DNA from: CAZIGM01 sp964538675
GTDB taxonomy: Bacteria; Bacillota; Bacilli; Tepidibacillales; Tepidibacillaceae
Length of the DNA: 10,460 nt
Direction: 5' to 3'
Assembly: GCA_964538675.1 (NCBI GenBank)
Contig: CAZIGM010000055.1
Location: forward strand, 1-10,460
Position 1 is the stretch's first letter; the number at the start of each line of letters is the position of its first letter. Made by a program: the position numbers and the translations under genes. Of this stretch, positions 1-5,943 are shown piece by piece. The notes under the pieces were generated by a model. It made no database searches. It saw only the letters and a list, made by a program, of their open reading frames with translations, and was not told the DNA's origin.

Positions 1-284
1 CTTTCCATCAATCTTTGTTTTATTTGGAGGGCTGGAACAATGTACACATCAACAAAATCATTTAGCCAATAACTGTGTGGCGCATAATCGGTTAACACAG
101 CAATTAGCGGGATGTGTAAATTGTGTTTGCGTTTACAATCAGCTGCCATTCCACAAGGAAAAGCCTGGGTGCAAACTATGACATCGGGTTTAAACTGATC
201 AAATAATTTTTTAATCTTTTTATCATTCAGTCTGTGAATCAGCGACCTGATCTTTTTCACTCTTTTCAGAATTAATATTATCAG
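1..284 (-). pseudogene. 5'-truncated glycosyltransferase fragment (MGDG synthase / UDP-GlcNAc-diglyceride type), running off the left edge
   Basis: On the minus strand a frame is open from about 284 to the window edge. It encodes a stretch with FKPDVIVCTQAFPCGM, then IPLIAVLTDYAPHSYW and VDVYIVPA. These are the hallmarks of the N-terminal domain of processive diacylglycerol/MGDG-type glycosyltransferases, which transfer a sugar to membrane diacylglycerol. The usual beginning, about 90-100 residues with a glycine-rich GxGH-like motif, is absent. Upstream the frame reaches a stop at 285-287 with no ATG; only a GTG at 258-260 could serve. Recognisable homology starts near 245, where the sequence runs into the DUF1836 gene in another frame. 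By hand count GC is 73/180 in 1-180 against 42/180 in 301-480, so the fragment has a different composition from what follows. I read it as a decapitated remnant, or a join between DNA of two origins. Whether the part beyond the window is intact cannot be seen. Confidence 0.75.
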
Positions 285-609
285 TTATTGGAGATAATAG
301 TTTGTGTATATCACTTATTGACATTATCTGTTTTAGGTAATAAATCCAAACTAATATAGTTATGTGATACTTATTATATTTCTTCTTTTCAGAAGGAAAT
401 AATATATTTGCATTGGTATAGTTGTTAATCATAGTTTTTGTAAATATTTTGTCACTTTCATTTCTCTTAAAATGAGCTAGTTTTTCATCAAAGAACGTTG
501 TAACTTGATCCATGTACAGATATATATTAGGTATATCTGAAGGTTGTATTGAATCATGTTCGAAAAAATCATTAAGTATTTTTCTAATTTCATTTTCGTT
601 AATACTCAT
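223..609 (-). CDS. DUF1836 family protein (putative HTH regulator), C-terminally truncated
   Basis: The 128-residue product has the DUF1836 signature: YLYMDQVTTF at residues 30-39, then TKTMINNYTNANIL, KKKYNKYH and IYYLKQIMSISDIHKLL (to about 105). This central block resembles a MerR-like helix-turn-helix in which 'TKTMINNY' would open the DNA-binding region; function is not established for the family. Members I know are roughly 180-230 residues (B. subtilis YkrK is of this type). This one stops soon after the helical block, with a charged tail SEKSEKDQVADSQTE that does not look like family sequence. The last ~60 bases overlap the glycosyltransferase frame, so the natural 3' end seems to have been replaced. 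The ATG at 607-609 is preceded by AGAGGTG at 6 nt spacing. It is transcribed divergently from trhA, and its promoter seems to share a -35 box with that gene. The helical core is intact, so the product could still fold, but loss of function is quite possible. Confidence 0.8.
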   Translation of the reverse strand: MSINENEIRKILNDFFEHDSIQPSDIPNIYLYMDQVTTFFDEKLAHFKRNESDKIFTKTMINNYTNANILFPSEKKKYNKYHITILVWIYYLKQIMSISDIHKLLSPITDNINSEKSEKDQVADSQTE

Positions 610-657
610 AATCTACACCTCTTTATTATTTTAATAATTAAAAATTTAATTGTTTAT

Positions 658-686
658 TTTATAATATTAATATATACATGTTGCAA
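658..686 (-). promoter_or_regulatory. Sigma-A type promoter of the DUF1836 gene
   Basis: Reading the minus strand, TTGCAA (686-681) is followed by a 17-nt spacer and TATAAA (663-658). The predicted start near 650 gives a leader of about 40 nt before the GAGGTG ribosome site and the ATG at 609. The -35 hexamer is only 4/6 to consensus, but the -10 is 5/6 and the spacing is ideal. TTGCAA is its own reverse complement and is also used by the promoter on the other strand. Confidence 0.45.
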
Positions 687-709
687 AGTAAATGTATTTG
701 TTATATTAT
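681..709 (+). promoter_or_regulatory. Sigma-A type promoter of trhA
   Basis: TTGCAA (681-686), a 17-nt spacer and TATTAT (704-709) precede trhA. Predicted transcription start is near 716, leaving a leader of about 50 nt with AGGAGGT before the ATG. It shares its palindromic -35 hexamer with the divergent promoter of the DUF1836 gene, so one polymerase would exclude the other. Confidence 0.5.
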
Positions 710-765
710 CTATAAATATAAGATGTAGTTTTAATTAATACATTACATGTTCAGGAGGTTTTTAT

Positions 766-1419
766 ATGATTAGTAGAATAAAAGAGCCAGTAAATGCTAT
801 GACACACTTGTTTGGTGTTATATTATCAGCTATCGGATTAGTTTATCTTATTTACTATTCAGTTATTCAAGCAACGTCGTGGCATATCGTCTCATTTTCA
901 GTATATGGAGCAAGTATGATATTATTGTATACTGCTAGTACTTTATATCATTCATTAGATCTTTCTGAAAAAGCAACTGAATTACTTCATAAAATTGATC
1001 ACATGATGATATATGTACTTATTGCAGGATCTTATACTCCAATCTGTCTAATACCTTTACGTGGAGGTTGGGGCTGGAGTTTGTTTGGAGTAGCCTGGTT
1101 TCTTGCAATAACCGGAATTTTTCTCAAAATATTCTGGTTTAACGCTCCAAGATGGACATCTACTATATTTTACATTGGTATGGGTTGGGTTGTAGTTATT
1201 GCCTTTGTACCTTTAGTAAAAAGTATACCTACGGCAGGTGTGATATGGTTAGTTGTAGGAGGGATATCATATACTATTGGTGCAATAATATATGGTTTAA
1301 AAAAACCAAATATTTTTAAAAAATATTTAGGCTTTCATGAAATATTTCATGTATTTGTTTTAGTTGGGAGTACGTGCCACTTCATCTTAATGTTTAAATA
1401 TATCTTAAATTTAGGTTAA
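766..1419 (+). CDS. trhA: TrhA / hemolysin III family seven-helix membrane protein (PAQR superfamily)
   Basis: 217 residues, the usual length for the family, with seven hydrophobic segments spread over the whole chain. Family motifs are present in order: EPVNAMTHLFG near the N-terminus, STLYHSL (His62) at the end of the second helix, DHMMIYVLIAGSYTP (Asp78, His79) in the third, and GFHEIFHVFVLVGS (His191, His195) in the last. The Asp and the three His correspond to the putative zinc-binding hydrolase-like site of PAQR proteins. Bacterial members have been linked to membrane-lipid homeostasis, and a haemolysin role rests on early work with the Bacillus cereus homologue; which applies here is inference. 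AGGAGGT lies 7 nt before the ATG. The gene stands alone between its own promoter and a strong palindrome at 1467-1504. Confidence 0.93.
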   Translation: MISRIKEPVNAMTHLFGVILSAIGLVYLIYYSVIQATSWHIVSFSVYGASMILLYTASTLYHSLDLSEKATELLHKIDHMMIYVLIAGSYTPICLIPLRGGWGWSLFGVAWFLAITGIFLKIFWFNAPRWTSTIFYIGMGWVVVIAFVPLVKSIPTAGVIWLVVGGISYTIGAIIYGLKKPNIFKKYLGFHEIFHVFVLVGSTCHFILMFKYILNLG

Positions 1420-1466
1420 TTAAATTAAATTTTAGCAAAGCTAATATATCTCGTAAAAATAGTAGT

Positions 1467-1504
1467 GATAAAGAAATTACATTTAAAAATGTAATTTCTT
1501 TATC
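1467..1504. terminator. Perfect 16-bp palindrome, probable bidirectional terminator
   Basis: GATAAAGAAATTACAT (1467-1482) and its exact reverse complement (1489-1504) flank a 6-nt loop TTAAAA. The element sits between the convergent trhA and RdhA-like genes, and its right arm includes two bases of the stop codon of the latter (1503-1505). Reading leftward, five T follow shortly after the stem (within 1456-1460), which suits termination of the minus-strand gene. No T-run follows on the plus strand except the arm itself (TTTCTTTATC). Confidence 0.7.
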
Positions 1505-2564
1505 AATTCAATATATCTACTGATCTATTCAAAAATGCCATAATTCCATGTTTTCCTGAATATTCTTTTAAAATATGATCCCTAGCATCTTTAGAATCCT
1601 TTATTTGCTCGACTAGTTCATGTGGGATTGATTGACTAAATGGACATACGGATAGACAGATACCGCAGTCAGTCCCTACTTGACGCCATACCTTATAACA
1701 TTTCTCAGCATCGATTTTCCATCTTAATTTGTCATCTGTCTCCTTTATTTTTCCTTTAGGAATTGCGTTACCAATACAAGTAATTGCACATTTCCCACAT
1801 ATACTACAAAGTTCTTTAACGCCAAATTCTTCTTTGACATCAGTAATTAGTGGCATATCGGTTGTTACTACTCCTAAACGAACTCTTGGTCCAAATTCCT
1901 TTGTAATTAAGATTCCTGATCTACCTATCTCACCCAAACCTGCATCTTCAGCTACTAAAGGAACTATAGATAGATAATTTCCATCCATATGATTTCTTGC
2001 TTCATATCCTAATAATCTAATATAATAACTTAACCACATTCCTATTACTGATACATCAATGTAACCTTTTACTGTTGCTAAAATTTCTTCAAACTGTGGC
2101 GCCAAATCTATTAATTCTTTATCCATCTCAACTGCAAAAACTATCCCATATTTATGAAAATTATCAATCTGTTCTCCTGATGTATTTTCATCTCTACCTC
2201 TATAAGAATAGTAATGTTCTTCTTTCATCTTAGTTATACCAACTAAGTTAGCACCAAAGAACTTTGTTAATTTCTTTATTTTATCTGTCATTATTTTCGA
2301 ATCAATTTCAATCTTTTTTTGACTTACTTGACCTTCAGAAAGCTTTTTTATATCATTTAGAAATTGAAATCCTGCAATAGCTAATGGAGAATGAACTGGA
2401 TTAAACGTTGATGTTCCTTCTTCACCTATAAATGGCATATTTCTTAATTCATCATCTATCTCTTTATATTGAGGATTCTTTTTATAATATTCTTCATATT
2501 CCTTAGTACCTTTCGAATAACGCATTCTAGCAAAAATTGTATCTCTTTCATCAAATCTTTTCAT
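1503..2564 (-). CDS. Reductive-dehalogenase-like corrinoid/[4Fe-4S] protein without Tat signal (RdhA/QueG superfamily)
   Basis: 353 residues. The N-terminus RFDERDTIFARMRY...EYYKKNP...DDELRNMP is of the type seen in reductive dehalogenase catalytic subunits. A central block AGLGEIGRSGILITKEFGPRVRL (split here: AGLGEIGRSG at 208-217, ITKEFGPRVRL at 220-230) is shared by RdhA and epoxyqueuosine reductase QueG. Two cluster motifs follow: C253-x2-C256-x2-C259-x3-C263, and C300-x2-C303-x3-C307 with C289 likely as the fourth ligand. Family knowledge predicts two [4Fe-4S] clusters feeding electrons to a cobamide. There is no twin-arginine signal peptide and no membrane-anchor (RdhB-like) gene nearby, so it should be cytosolic and not a classical respiratory RdhA. 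The substrate cannot be told. AGGAGA lies 8 nt before the ATG at 2562-2564. A QueG role is less likely because of the RdhA-type N-terminus and the lack of QueG's C-terminal HEAT-like extension. Confidence 0.85.
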   Translation of the reverse strand: MKRFDERDTIFARMRYSKGTKEYEEYYKKNPQYKEIDDELRNMPFIGEEGTSTFNPVHSPLAIAGFQFLNDIKKLSEGQVSQKKIEIDSKIMTDKIKKLTKFFGANLVGITKMKEEHYYSYRGRDENTSGEQIDNFHKYGIVFAVEMDKELIDLAPQFEEILATVKGYIDVSVIGMWLSYYIRLLGYEARNHMDGNYLSIVPLVAEDAGLGEIGRSGILITKEFGPRVRLGVVTTDMPLITDVKEEFGVKELCSICGKCAITCIGNAIPKGKIKETDDKLRWKIDAEKCYKVWRQVGTDCGICLSVCPFSQSIPHELVEQIKDSKDARDHILKEYSGKHGIMAFLNRSVDILN

Positions 2565-2660
2565 TTGATTATTCTCCTATTTTGTCATGGAATATATTAT
2601 TAATATATTGTACCAAAAATATTAATTTATAGTAATAGAAAGGTATTTTTTTATTTATTA

Positions 2661-2689
2661 TTGAAATCATATTTAATATTAAATATTTT
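2661..2689 (+). promoter_or_regulatory. Possible promoter of the MBL-fold hydrolase gene
   Basis: TTGAAA (2661-2666), 17 nt and TATTTT (2684-2689). The predicted start near 2696 would fall at the edge of the GAGGTG ribosome site (2696-2701), giving a very short leader, so the call is weak; the AT-rich background makes chance matches common. Confidence 0.3.
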
Positions 2690-2708
2690 ATAATTGAGGT
2701 GTTCGCAA

Positions 2709-3446
2709 ATGAACGTTACTATTGTTGGAAATTGGGGTGCTTACCCAGAAGTTGACTCTGCCACAGCTTCTTTTTTAATTGAGCATAATGAGTATAATAT
2801 TCTTGTTGACTGTGGAAGTGGGGTATTTAGTTCATTACAGAGATATTTGTCTCCTGAAAAGCTAAAAGCATTGATAATTTCCCATTATCACAAAGACCAT
2901 GTTTCAGATGTTGGCTGTCTACAATATTTCTTTCAAATTCAATCAGAATTAGAAAATAATAATGCCCCATTTCCAATCTACGGACACAACAAAGATCTTG
3001 ACTCTTTTAATAATTTAACATATAAAAATTACACTATAGGTAATGCTATTAGTCCTAATAAAGCTGTTAGAATTGGACCATTTCGCGTATCATTTTGTTC
3101 AACTATTCATCCTGTTTATAACCTTGCTATGCGATTTGAAGTAGATAATAAGGTTATAGTATATACAGGAGATACAGAGTGGTGTGAACCACTTATTAAA
3201 TTTTCCAAGGAAGCTGATATTTTAATAAGTGAGGCAAATTTATATAACGATAGTCTTGGAAAAATAAGTGGACATTTAACTGCAGGTCAGGCAGGATTGT
3301 TAGCATCTTACGCAAAAGTAAAAGAGCTTATTCTTATACATTTGCCACATCACGGCAATCATGAATTACTTATCAGCCAAGCTAAGAAAAACTATAATGG
3401 TCCTGTAAATATAGCAAAATCAGGCCAGTCAATAAAGTCGTACTAG
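2709..3446 (+). CDS. yhfI: Metallo-beta-lactamase fold metal-dependent hydrolase, YhfI / RNase Z-like
   Basis: 245 residues from the ATG at 2709, chosen because GAGGTG (2696-2701) lies 7 nt upstream; an in-frame TTG at 2694 overlaps that ribosome site. The metal ligands of the two-zinc MBL fold are in place: SHYHKDH (His59, His61, Asp63, His64), His134 in TIHPVYN, Asp155 in YTGDTEW, and His211 in LIHLPHH. GHLTAGQAG (186-194) corresponds to the HEAT-like motif of RNase Z, and the size and motif order match B. subtilis YhfI, a predicted phosphodiesterase-type hydrolase of unknown substrate. RNase Z itself is less likely because it is normally longer with a flexible arm. The last four codons (ATA AAG TCG TAC) and the TAG lie within repeat copy A, so the original C-terminus seems to have been replaced. 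It is divergent from the RdhA-like gene with a 144-nt gap. Confidence 0.88.
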   Translation: MNVTIVGNWGAYPEVDSATASFLIEHNEYNILVDCGSGVFSSLQRYLSPEKLKALIISHYHKDHVSDVGCLQYFFQIQSELENNNAPFPIYGHNKDLDSFNNLTYKNYTIGNAISPNKAVRIGPFRVSFCSTIHPVYNLAMRFEVDNKVIVYTGDTEWCEPLIKFSKEADILISEANLYNDSLGKISGHLTAGQAGLLASYAKVKELILIHLPHHGNHELLISQAKKNYNGPVNIAKSGQSIKSY

Positions 3447-3556
3447 AATTCAGATGGAATTTTTCACCTAAAGGTATAAGGGCAACTAAGACTTACGCTA
3501 CGTTTAAACTTGCGTAAATCAAGTTTTCTTTAACTTCACCTGATTCTAGCACGACT
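3432..3556 (+). repeat. Dispersed hairpin repeat, copy A (long form)
   Basis: Imperfect inverted arms close the element: AGTCGT (3436-3441) pairs with ACGACT (3551-3556), and CTAGAAT (3443-3449) with ATTCTAG (3543-3549). Between them, 3460-3535 is identical base for base to 7550-7625 in copy B2. Inside that block AAACTTG (3506-3512) can pair with CAAGTTT (3520-3526), or TTACGC (3493-3498) with GCGTAA (3512-3517); the two hairpins exclude each other. No protein is encoded. The left end overlaps the 3' end of the hydrolase gene, whose stop is at 3444-3446. The rest of the 297-nt gap to the next gene holds a related small hairpin and a possible promoter. Confidence 0.85.
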
Positions 3557-3577
3557 AAGCTTTAGCATTATAGCATG

Positions 3578-3600
3578 ACTTGCGCTCTTTGTGCGTAAGT
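3578..3600. repeat. Small hairpin related to the repeat core
   Basis: ACTTGCGC (3578-3585) pairs with GCGTAAGT (3593-3600), with one G-T pair and a 7-nt loop. It resembles the GACTTACGCT...GCGTAA portion of the long repeat but with a much shorter loop, and lies 22 nt right of copy A. It may be a decayed piece of the same family or a terminator for the hydrolase gene, although no T-run follows. Confidence 0.4.
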
Positions 3601-3681
3601 AGGGGTCTTATCATATCTGGATACAACTTTAAAATACCTATAATGTCATGAAATTCTTCTTAATTTATAGTCGTTCTTATA

Positions 3682-3710
3682 TTTTAGATTTATAGACTAC
3701 CTGATATAAT
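3682..3710 (+). promoter_or_regulatory. Possible promoter of the TauE/SafE gene
   Basis: A consensus TATAAT at 3705-3710 lies 33 nt before the gene. The hexamer 17 nt upstream, TTTTAG (3682-3687), is a poor -35, so only the -10 supports the call. Confidence 0.35.
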
Positions 3711-3743
3711 AAAATATATAATTTTAATAGGGGCGTCTAATTA

Positions 3744-4493
3744 ATGGAGATATATCATATAGTGCTTATTTCTATAGTTGGTATCATATCTGGATTTTTA
3801 AATGTAATTGCAGGTGGGGGTTCTTTATTATCTTTACCAATTTTAATCTTTCTAGGGCTACCAGCGTCTGTCGCAAATGGAACTAATCGTATAGCAATAA
3901 TGGTACAAAACATAGTAGCAGTAATTAACTTTAAAAAAAATGGATACTTTGATTTAAAATTAGGACTTCTTTTAAGTATTCCTGCATTATTAGGGTCAAT
4001 TATCGGATCTAATCTTGCCATTTCGATTTCAGACAGTATTTTTAATAAAATATTAGGTATTTCAATGCTGATAATTCTTGGTTTAATACTGTGGCAGCCA
4101 CAAAAAAGAATAAATTCTTATATAGGTGAATTAACTTTAAAAAGAAAAATATTTTCAGTTATTGTATTTTTCTTTATAGGTATATATGGTGGTTTCATCC
4201 AGGCCGGTGTTGGATTTATTATAATAGCTAGTTTAATTATATTAACTGGATTCTCTTTAGTAAAAATTAATAGTTTAAAGGTATTTATAGTCTTAGTTTA
4301 TATGCTTGCCTCAATATCGATTTTTATATTAAATGGTCAAGTAGACTGGTTTTTAGGTTTTGCTCTTGCATTAGGTAATGGTATAGGTGGTTGGTTAGGT
4401 AGTAAATTTGCAATTACTAAAGGAGATAAATGGATTAAAGTATTTTTAGTTATAACAATTGTTATTATGTCAATTAGTCTCTTTTTTAAATAA
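3744..4493 (+). CDS. TauE/SafE (formerly DUF81) family membrane transporter
   Basis: 249 residues, mostly hydrophobic, consistent with about eight membrane segments in two related halves. The first half opens with GIISGFLNVIAGGGSLLSLP, then ASVANGTNRIAIMVQNI and FKKNGYFDLKLG. The second carries IGIYGGFIQAGVGFIIIASL and the matching KINSLKVFIVLVY. The glycine-rich stretch, the 'NGTNR' motif and the repeated half are diagnostic for the family. Members export sulfite, sulfoacetate or other organosulfur anions, or are uncharacterised; nothing nearby (no sulfur metabolism genes) identifies the substrate. AGGGG lies 10 nt before the ATG. The gene converges on the DUF418 gene with only 11 nt between stops, a stretch that holds an AT-only palindrome. 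Confidence 0.9.
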   Translation: MEIYHIVLISIVGIISGFLNVIAGGGSLLSLPILIFLGLPASVANGTNRIAIMVQNIVAVINFKKNGYFDLKLGLLLSIPALLGSIIGSNLAISISDSIFNKILGISMLIILGLILWQPQKRINSYIGELTLKRKIFSVIVFFFIGIYGGFIQAGVGFIIIASLIILTGFSLVKINSLKVFIVLVYMLASISIFILNGQVDWFLGFALALGNGIGGWLGSKFAITKGDKWIKVFLVITIVIMSISLFFK

Positions 4494-4504
4494 AATTAAT
4501 TTAA

Positions 4505-5695
4505 TTAATTAGACCTCTTTTTAATTGGTAATATTTTTTTATATGTTAAAGACCTCCAAACCCATTCAACGGGACCAATACTAAATTTAGTCAGCCAATA
4601 TTGGCTCAGAAATACTTGTAATATATAGATTAATATTGTTAATACCAATCCGATAAAAGGACTTACCTTCCCATACAAGCCAAAACCATAACTATAAAAA
4701 ATTGATGTACACAAAATTGATTGAAATAGATAGTTACTTAAGGATAATCGACCAACATATGAAAATGGCAATAAAAATCGTTTCCATTTATTATAGCGCA
4801 TTAATAGTATTATAGAAGTTGCATAGAATAAAGATGTTGCTGGTCCTCCTATTTGATCCTGTAAGAAATCAATTGTATAACTGCCACTAAAAATGTATGG
4901 TAAAAGTTTAAAAGAATAGCCTATAAAAAACATAGAAATCCATATTTTTTTAATAATTAATAAATTGTTCTCTATATTATGAAAATATCTTTTCTTAGCA
5001 AAGTATGCCCCTAACATAAACATAGGTAATAAAACTAATGTAATATAAACAGTTCCAAAGCCTACATTTGTTCTTTTCCAATCATCAAATCGTTGTACTA
5101 GAATATCTAAAAGAGTACCTGAACTATATATTTCTATAATCTTATTAACTGTAATCATATCAACATTGTTATATGTACTTGCATTGTTTGTATAGATATC
5201 TACAATAAGATATAATCCGCCAAATATAATTGTTGGAACAATTATTAATATTAAAGCCCAAATTAATAGAGTTTTTGGTTTTGCATTGTGAAATAAAAGT
5301 AAAATAAAACCAATTACAGCATAAGAAATTAGTATATCTCCATGCCAAATTAAGAAAGCATGAATCATTCCAATAATCAGTAATATAAACAATCTTCTAC
5401 TAAATAATGGAACGAAGTCATATCCTTTTGCAATTGCTCTATCTTTAAAGATAACCATTCCAAAGCCAAATAAAAAAGAGAAAAGTGTATAAAAACTCGC
5501 TTGAGCAAATATATCAATAAAGTATTCTGTTATAACATCAATTTTATTTGACCATAGTATACCTGGCTCTAAATATTGCCATGGCGCACTGAAATCTAAC
5601 ATATTTACCAAAAAAATGCCGAATATAGCAAATCCACGAATTACATCAATAGAATCTATTCTTTCTTTATTAGATATTGGTAATAAAGGTTCCAA
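4505..5695 (-). CDS. DUF418 (YeiB-like) multi-pass membrane protein
   Basis: About 396 residues from a TTG start. The N-terminal signature RIDSIDVIRGFAIFGIFLVN and the following NMLDFSAP are typical of DUF418/YeiB proteins, which belong to the same broad group as heparan-alpha-glucosaminide acetyltransferase-like and acyltransferase-3-like membrane proteins. Eight to ten hydrophobic segments follow. The C-terminal DUF418 domain (about 240-390) includes PFSYVGRLSLSNYLFQSILC and a final PVEWVWRSLTY motif. Function is unknown for the family; membrane acyl transfer or transport has been suggested. The frame is open to a GTG at 5702-5704, but that codon lies within the GAGGTG ribosome site, so the TTG at 5693-5695 six nt downstream is the better start. 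It converges on the TauE/SafE gene and is divergent from the small membrane ORF at 5818. Confidence 0.9.
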   Translation of the reverse strand: MEPLLPISNKERIDSIDVIRGFAIFGIFLVNMLDFSAPWQYLEPGILWSNKIDVITEYFIDIFAQASFYTLFSFLFGFGMVIFKDRAIAKGYDFVPLFSRRLFILLIIGMIHAFLIWHGDILISYAVIGFILLLFHNAKPKTLLIWALILIIVPTIIFGGLYLIVDIYTNNASTYNNVDMITVNKIIEIYSSGTLLDILVQRFDDWKRTNVGFGTVYITLVLLPMFMLGAYFAKKRYFHNIENNLLIIKKIWISMFFIGYSFKLLPYIFSGSYTIDFLQDQIGGPATSLFYATSIILLMRYNKWKRFLLPFSYVGRLSLSNYLFQSILCTSIFYSYGFGLYGKVSPFIGLVLTILIYILQVFLSQYWLTKFSIGPVEWVWRSLTYKKILPIKKRSN

Positions 5696-5701
5696 ATTAA
5701 T

Positions 5702-5707
5702 CACCTC
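5702..5707 (-). promoter_or_regulatory. Ribosome binding site that decides the DUF418 start
   Basis: On the minus strand GAGGTG (5707-5702) precedes TTG (5695-5693) with the spacer ATTAAT. The in-frame GTG that would give a longer protein is the second half of this site, so it cannot be an efficient start with its own ribosome site. Confidence 0.6.
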
Positions 5708-5761
5708 AAAAAATTACTTTAAATTGAAATTATTTATTTTACATTTTTACTTGAATTTCTT

Positions 5762-5791
5762 TTGATTTTAACATATTTTAATAGTTAGAAT
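5762..5791 (+). promoter_or_regulatory. Possible promoter of the 36-residue membrane ORF
   Basis: TTGATT (5762-5767), an 18-nt spacer and TAGAAT (5786-5791) give a predicted start near 5798 and a leader of about 20 nt containing AAAGGTGG. It is moderately good, in an AT-rich region where chance matches occur. Confidence 0.4.
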
Positions 5792-5817
5792 AAATAAATT
5801 GAGATAAAGGTGGTAAC

Positions 5818-5928
5818 ATGAGAAAAAGAAAAAAGAACTATTTTGCTAAAGTATTTATCTGGATTGTTGTAATAATATTTGCGCTAGGAACTGGATTAAG
5901 CACATTATTAATATTATTTATGAATTAA
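5818..5928 (+). CDS. 36-residue single-pass membrane microprotein (DUF4044-like)
   Basis: ATG at 5818 is preceded by AAAGGTGG at a suitable distance and leads to TAA at 5926-5928. The product begins with a very basic stretch MRKRKKNYFAK and continues as one hydrophobic helix, VFIWIVVIIFALGTG followed by LSTLLILFMN. By the positive-inside rule the basic end would face the cytosol. The layout recalls short Firmicute proteins annotated as DUF4044 (lysine-rich start, a Trp near the start of one helix), but that assignment is from memory of the pattern, not a search. It is divergent from the DUF418 gene and its stop lies 15 nt from that of the convergent signal peptidase gene. The good ribosome site, candidate promoter and coherent membrane helix argue that it is real despite its size. 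Confidence 0.65.
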   Translation: MRKRKKNYFAKVFIWIVVIIFALGTGLSTLLILFMN

Positions 5929-5943
5929 TACGATAATTATTTC

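Noticed and set aside
223..260. Programmed frameshift joining DUF1836 to the glycosyltransferase
   Set aside because: There is no convincing slippery site, the two families are not known as a fusion, and the GC step points to a physical join instead.
556..738. 60-codon plus-strand frame rich in Ile, Phe and Leu
   Set aside because: It overlaps the start and promoter region of the DUF1836 gene, has no ribosome site, and its composition is what AT-rich spacer gives by chance.
1729..1977. 82-codon plus-strand frame inside the RdhA-like gene
   Set aside because: It is antisense to the conserved AGLGEIG and cysteine motifs; a shadow of the real gene.
3755..4021. 88-codon minus-strand frame inside the TauE/SafE gene
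   Set aside because: It mirrors the conserved membrane segments of the sense gene and has no ribosome site.
4490..4507. Terminator between the TauE/SafE and DUF418 genes
   Set aside because: The palindrome AATTAA-TTT-AATTAA-type sequence contains no G or C and would form a very weak stem.
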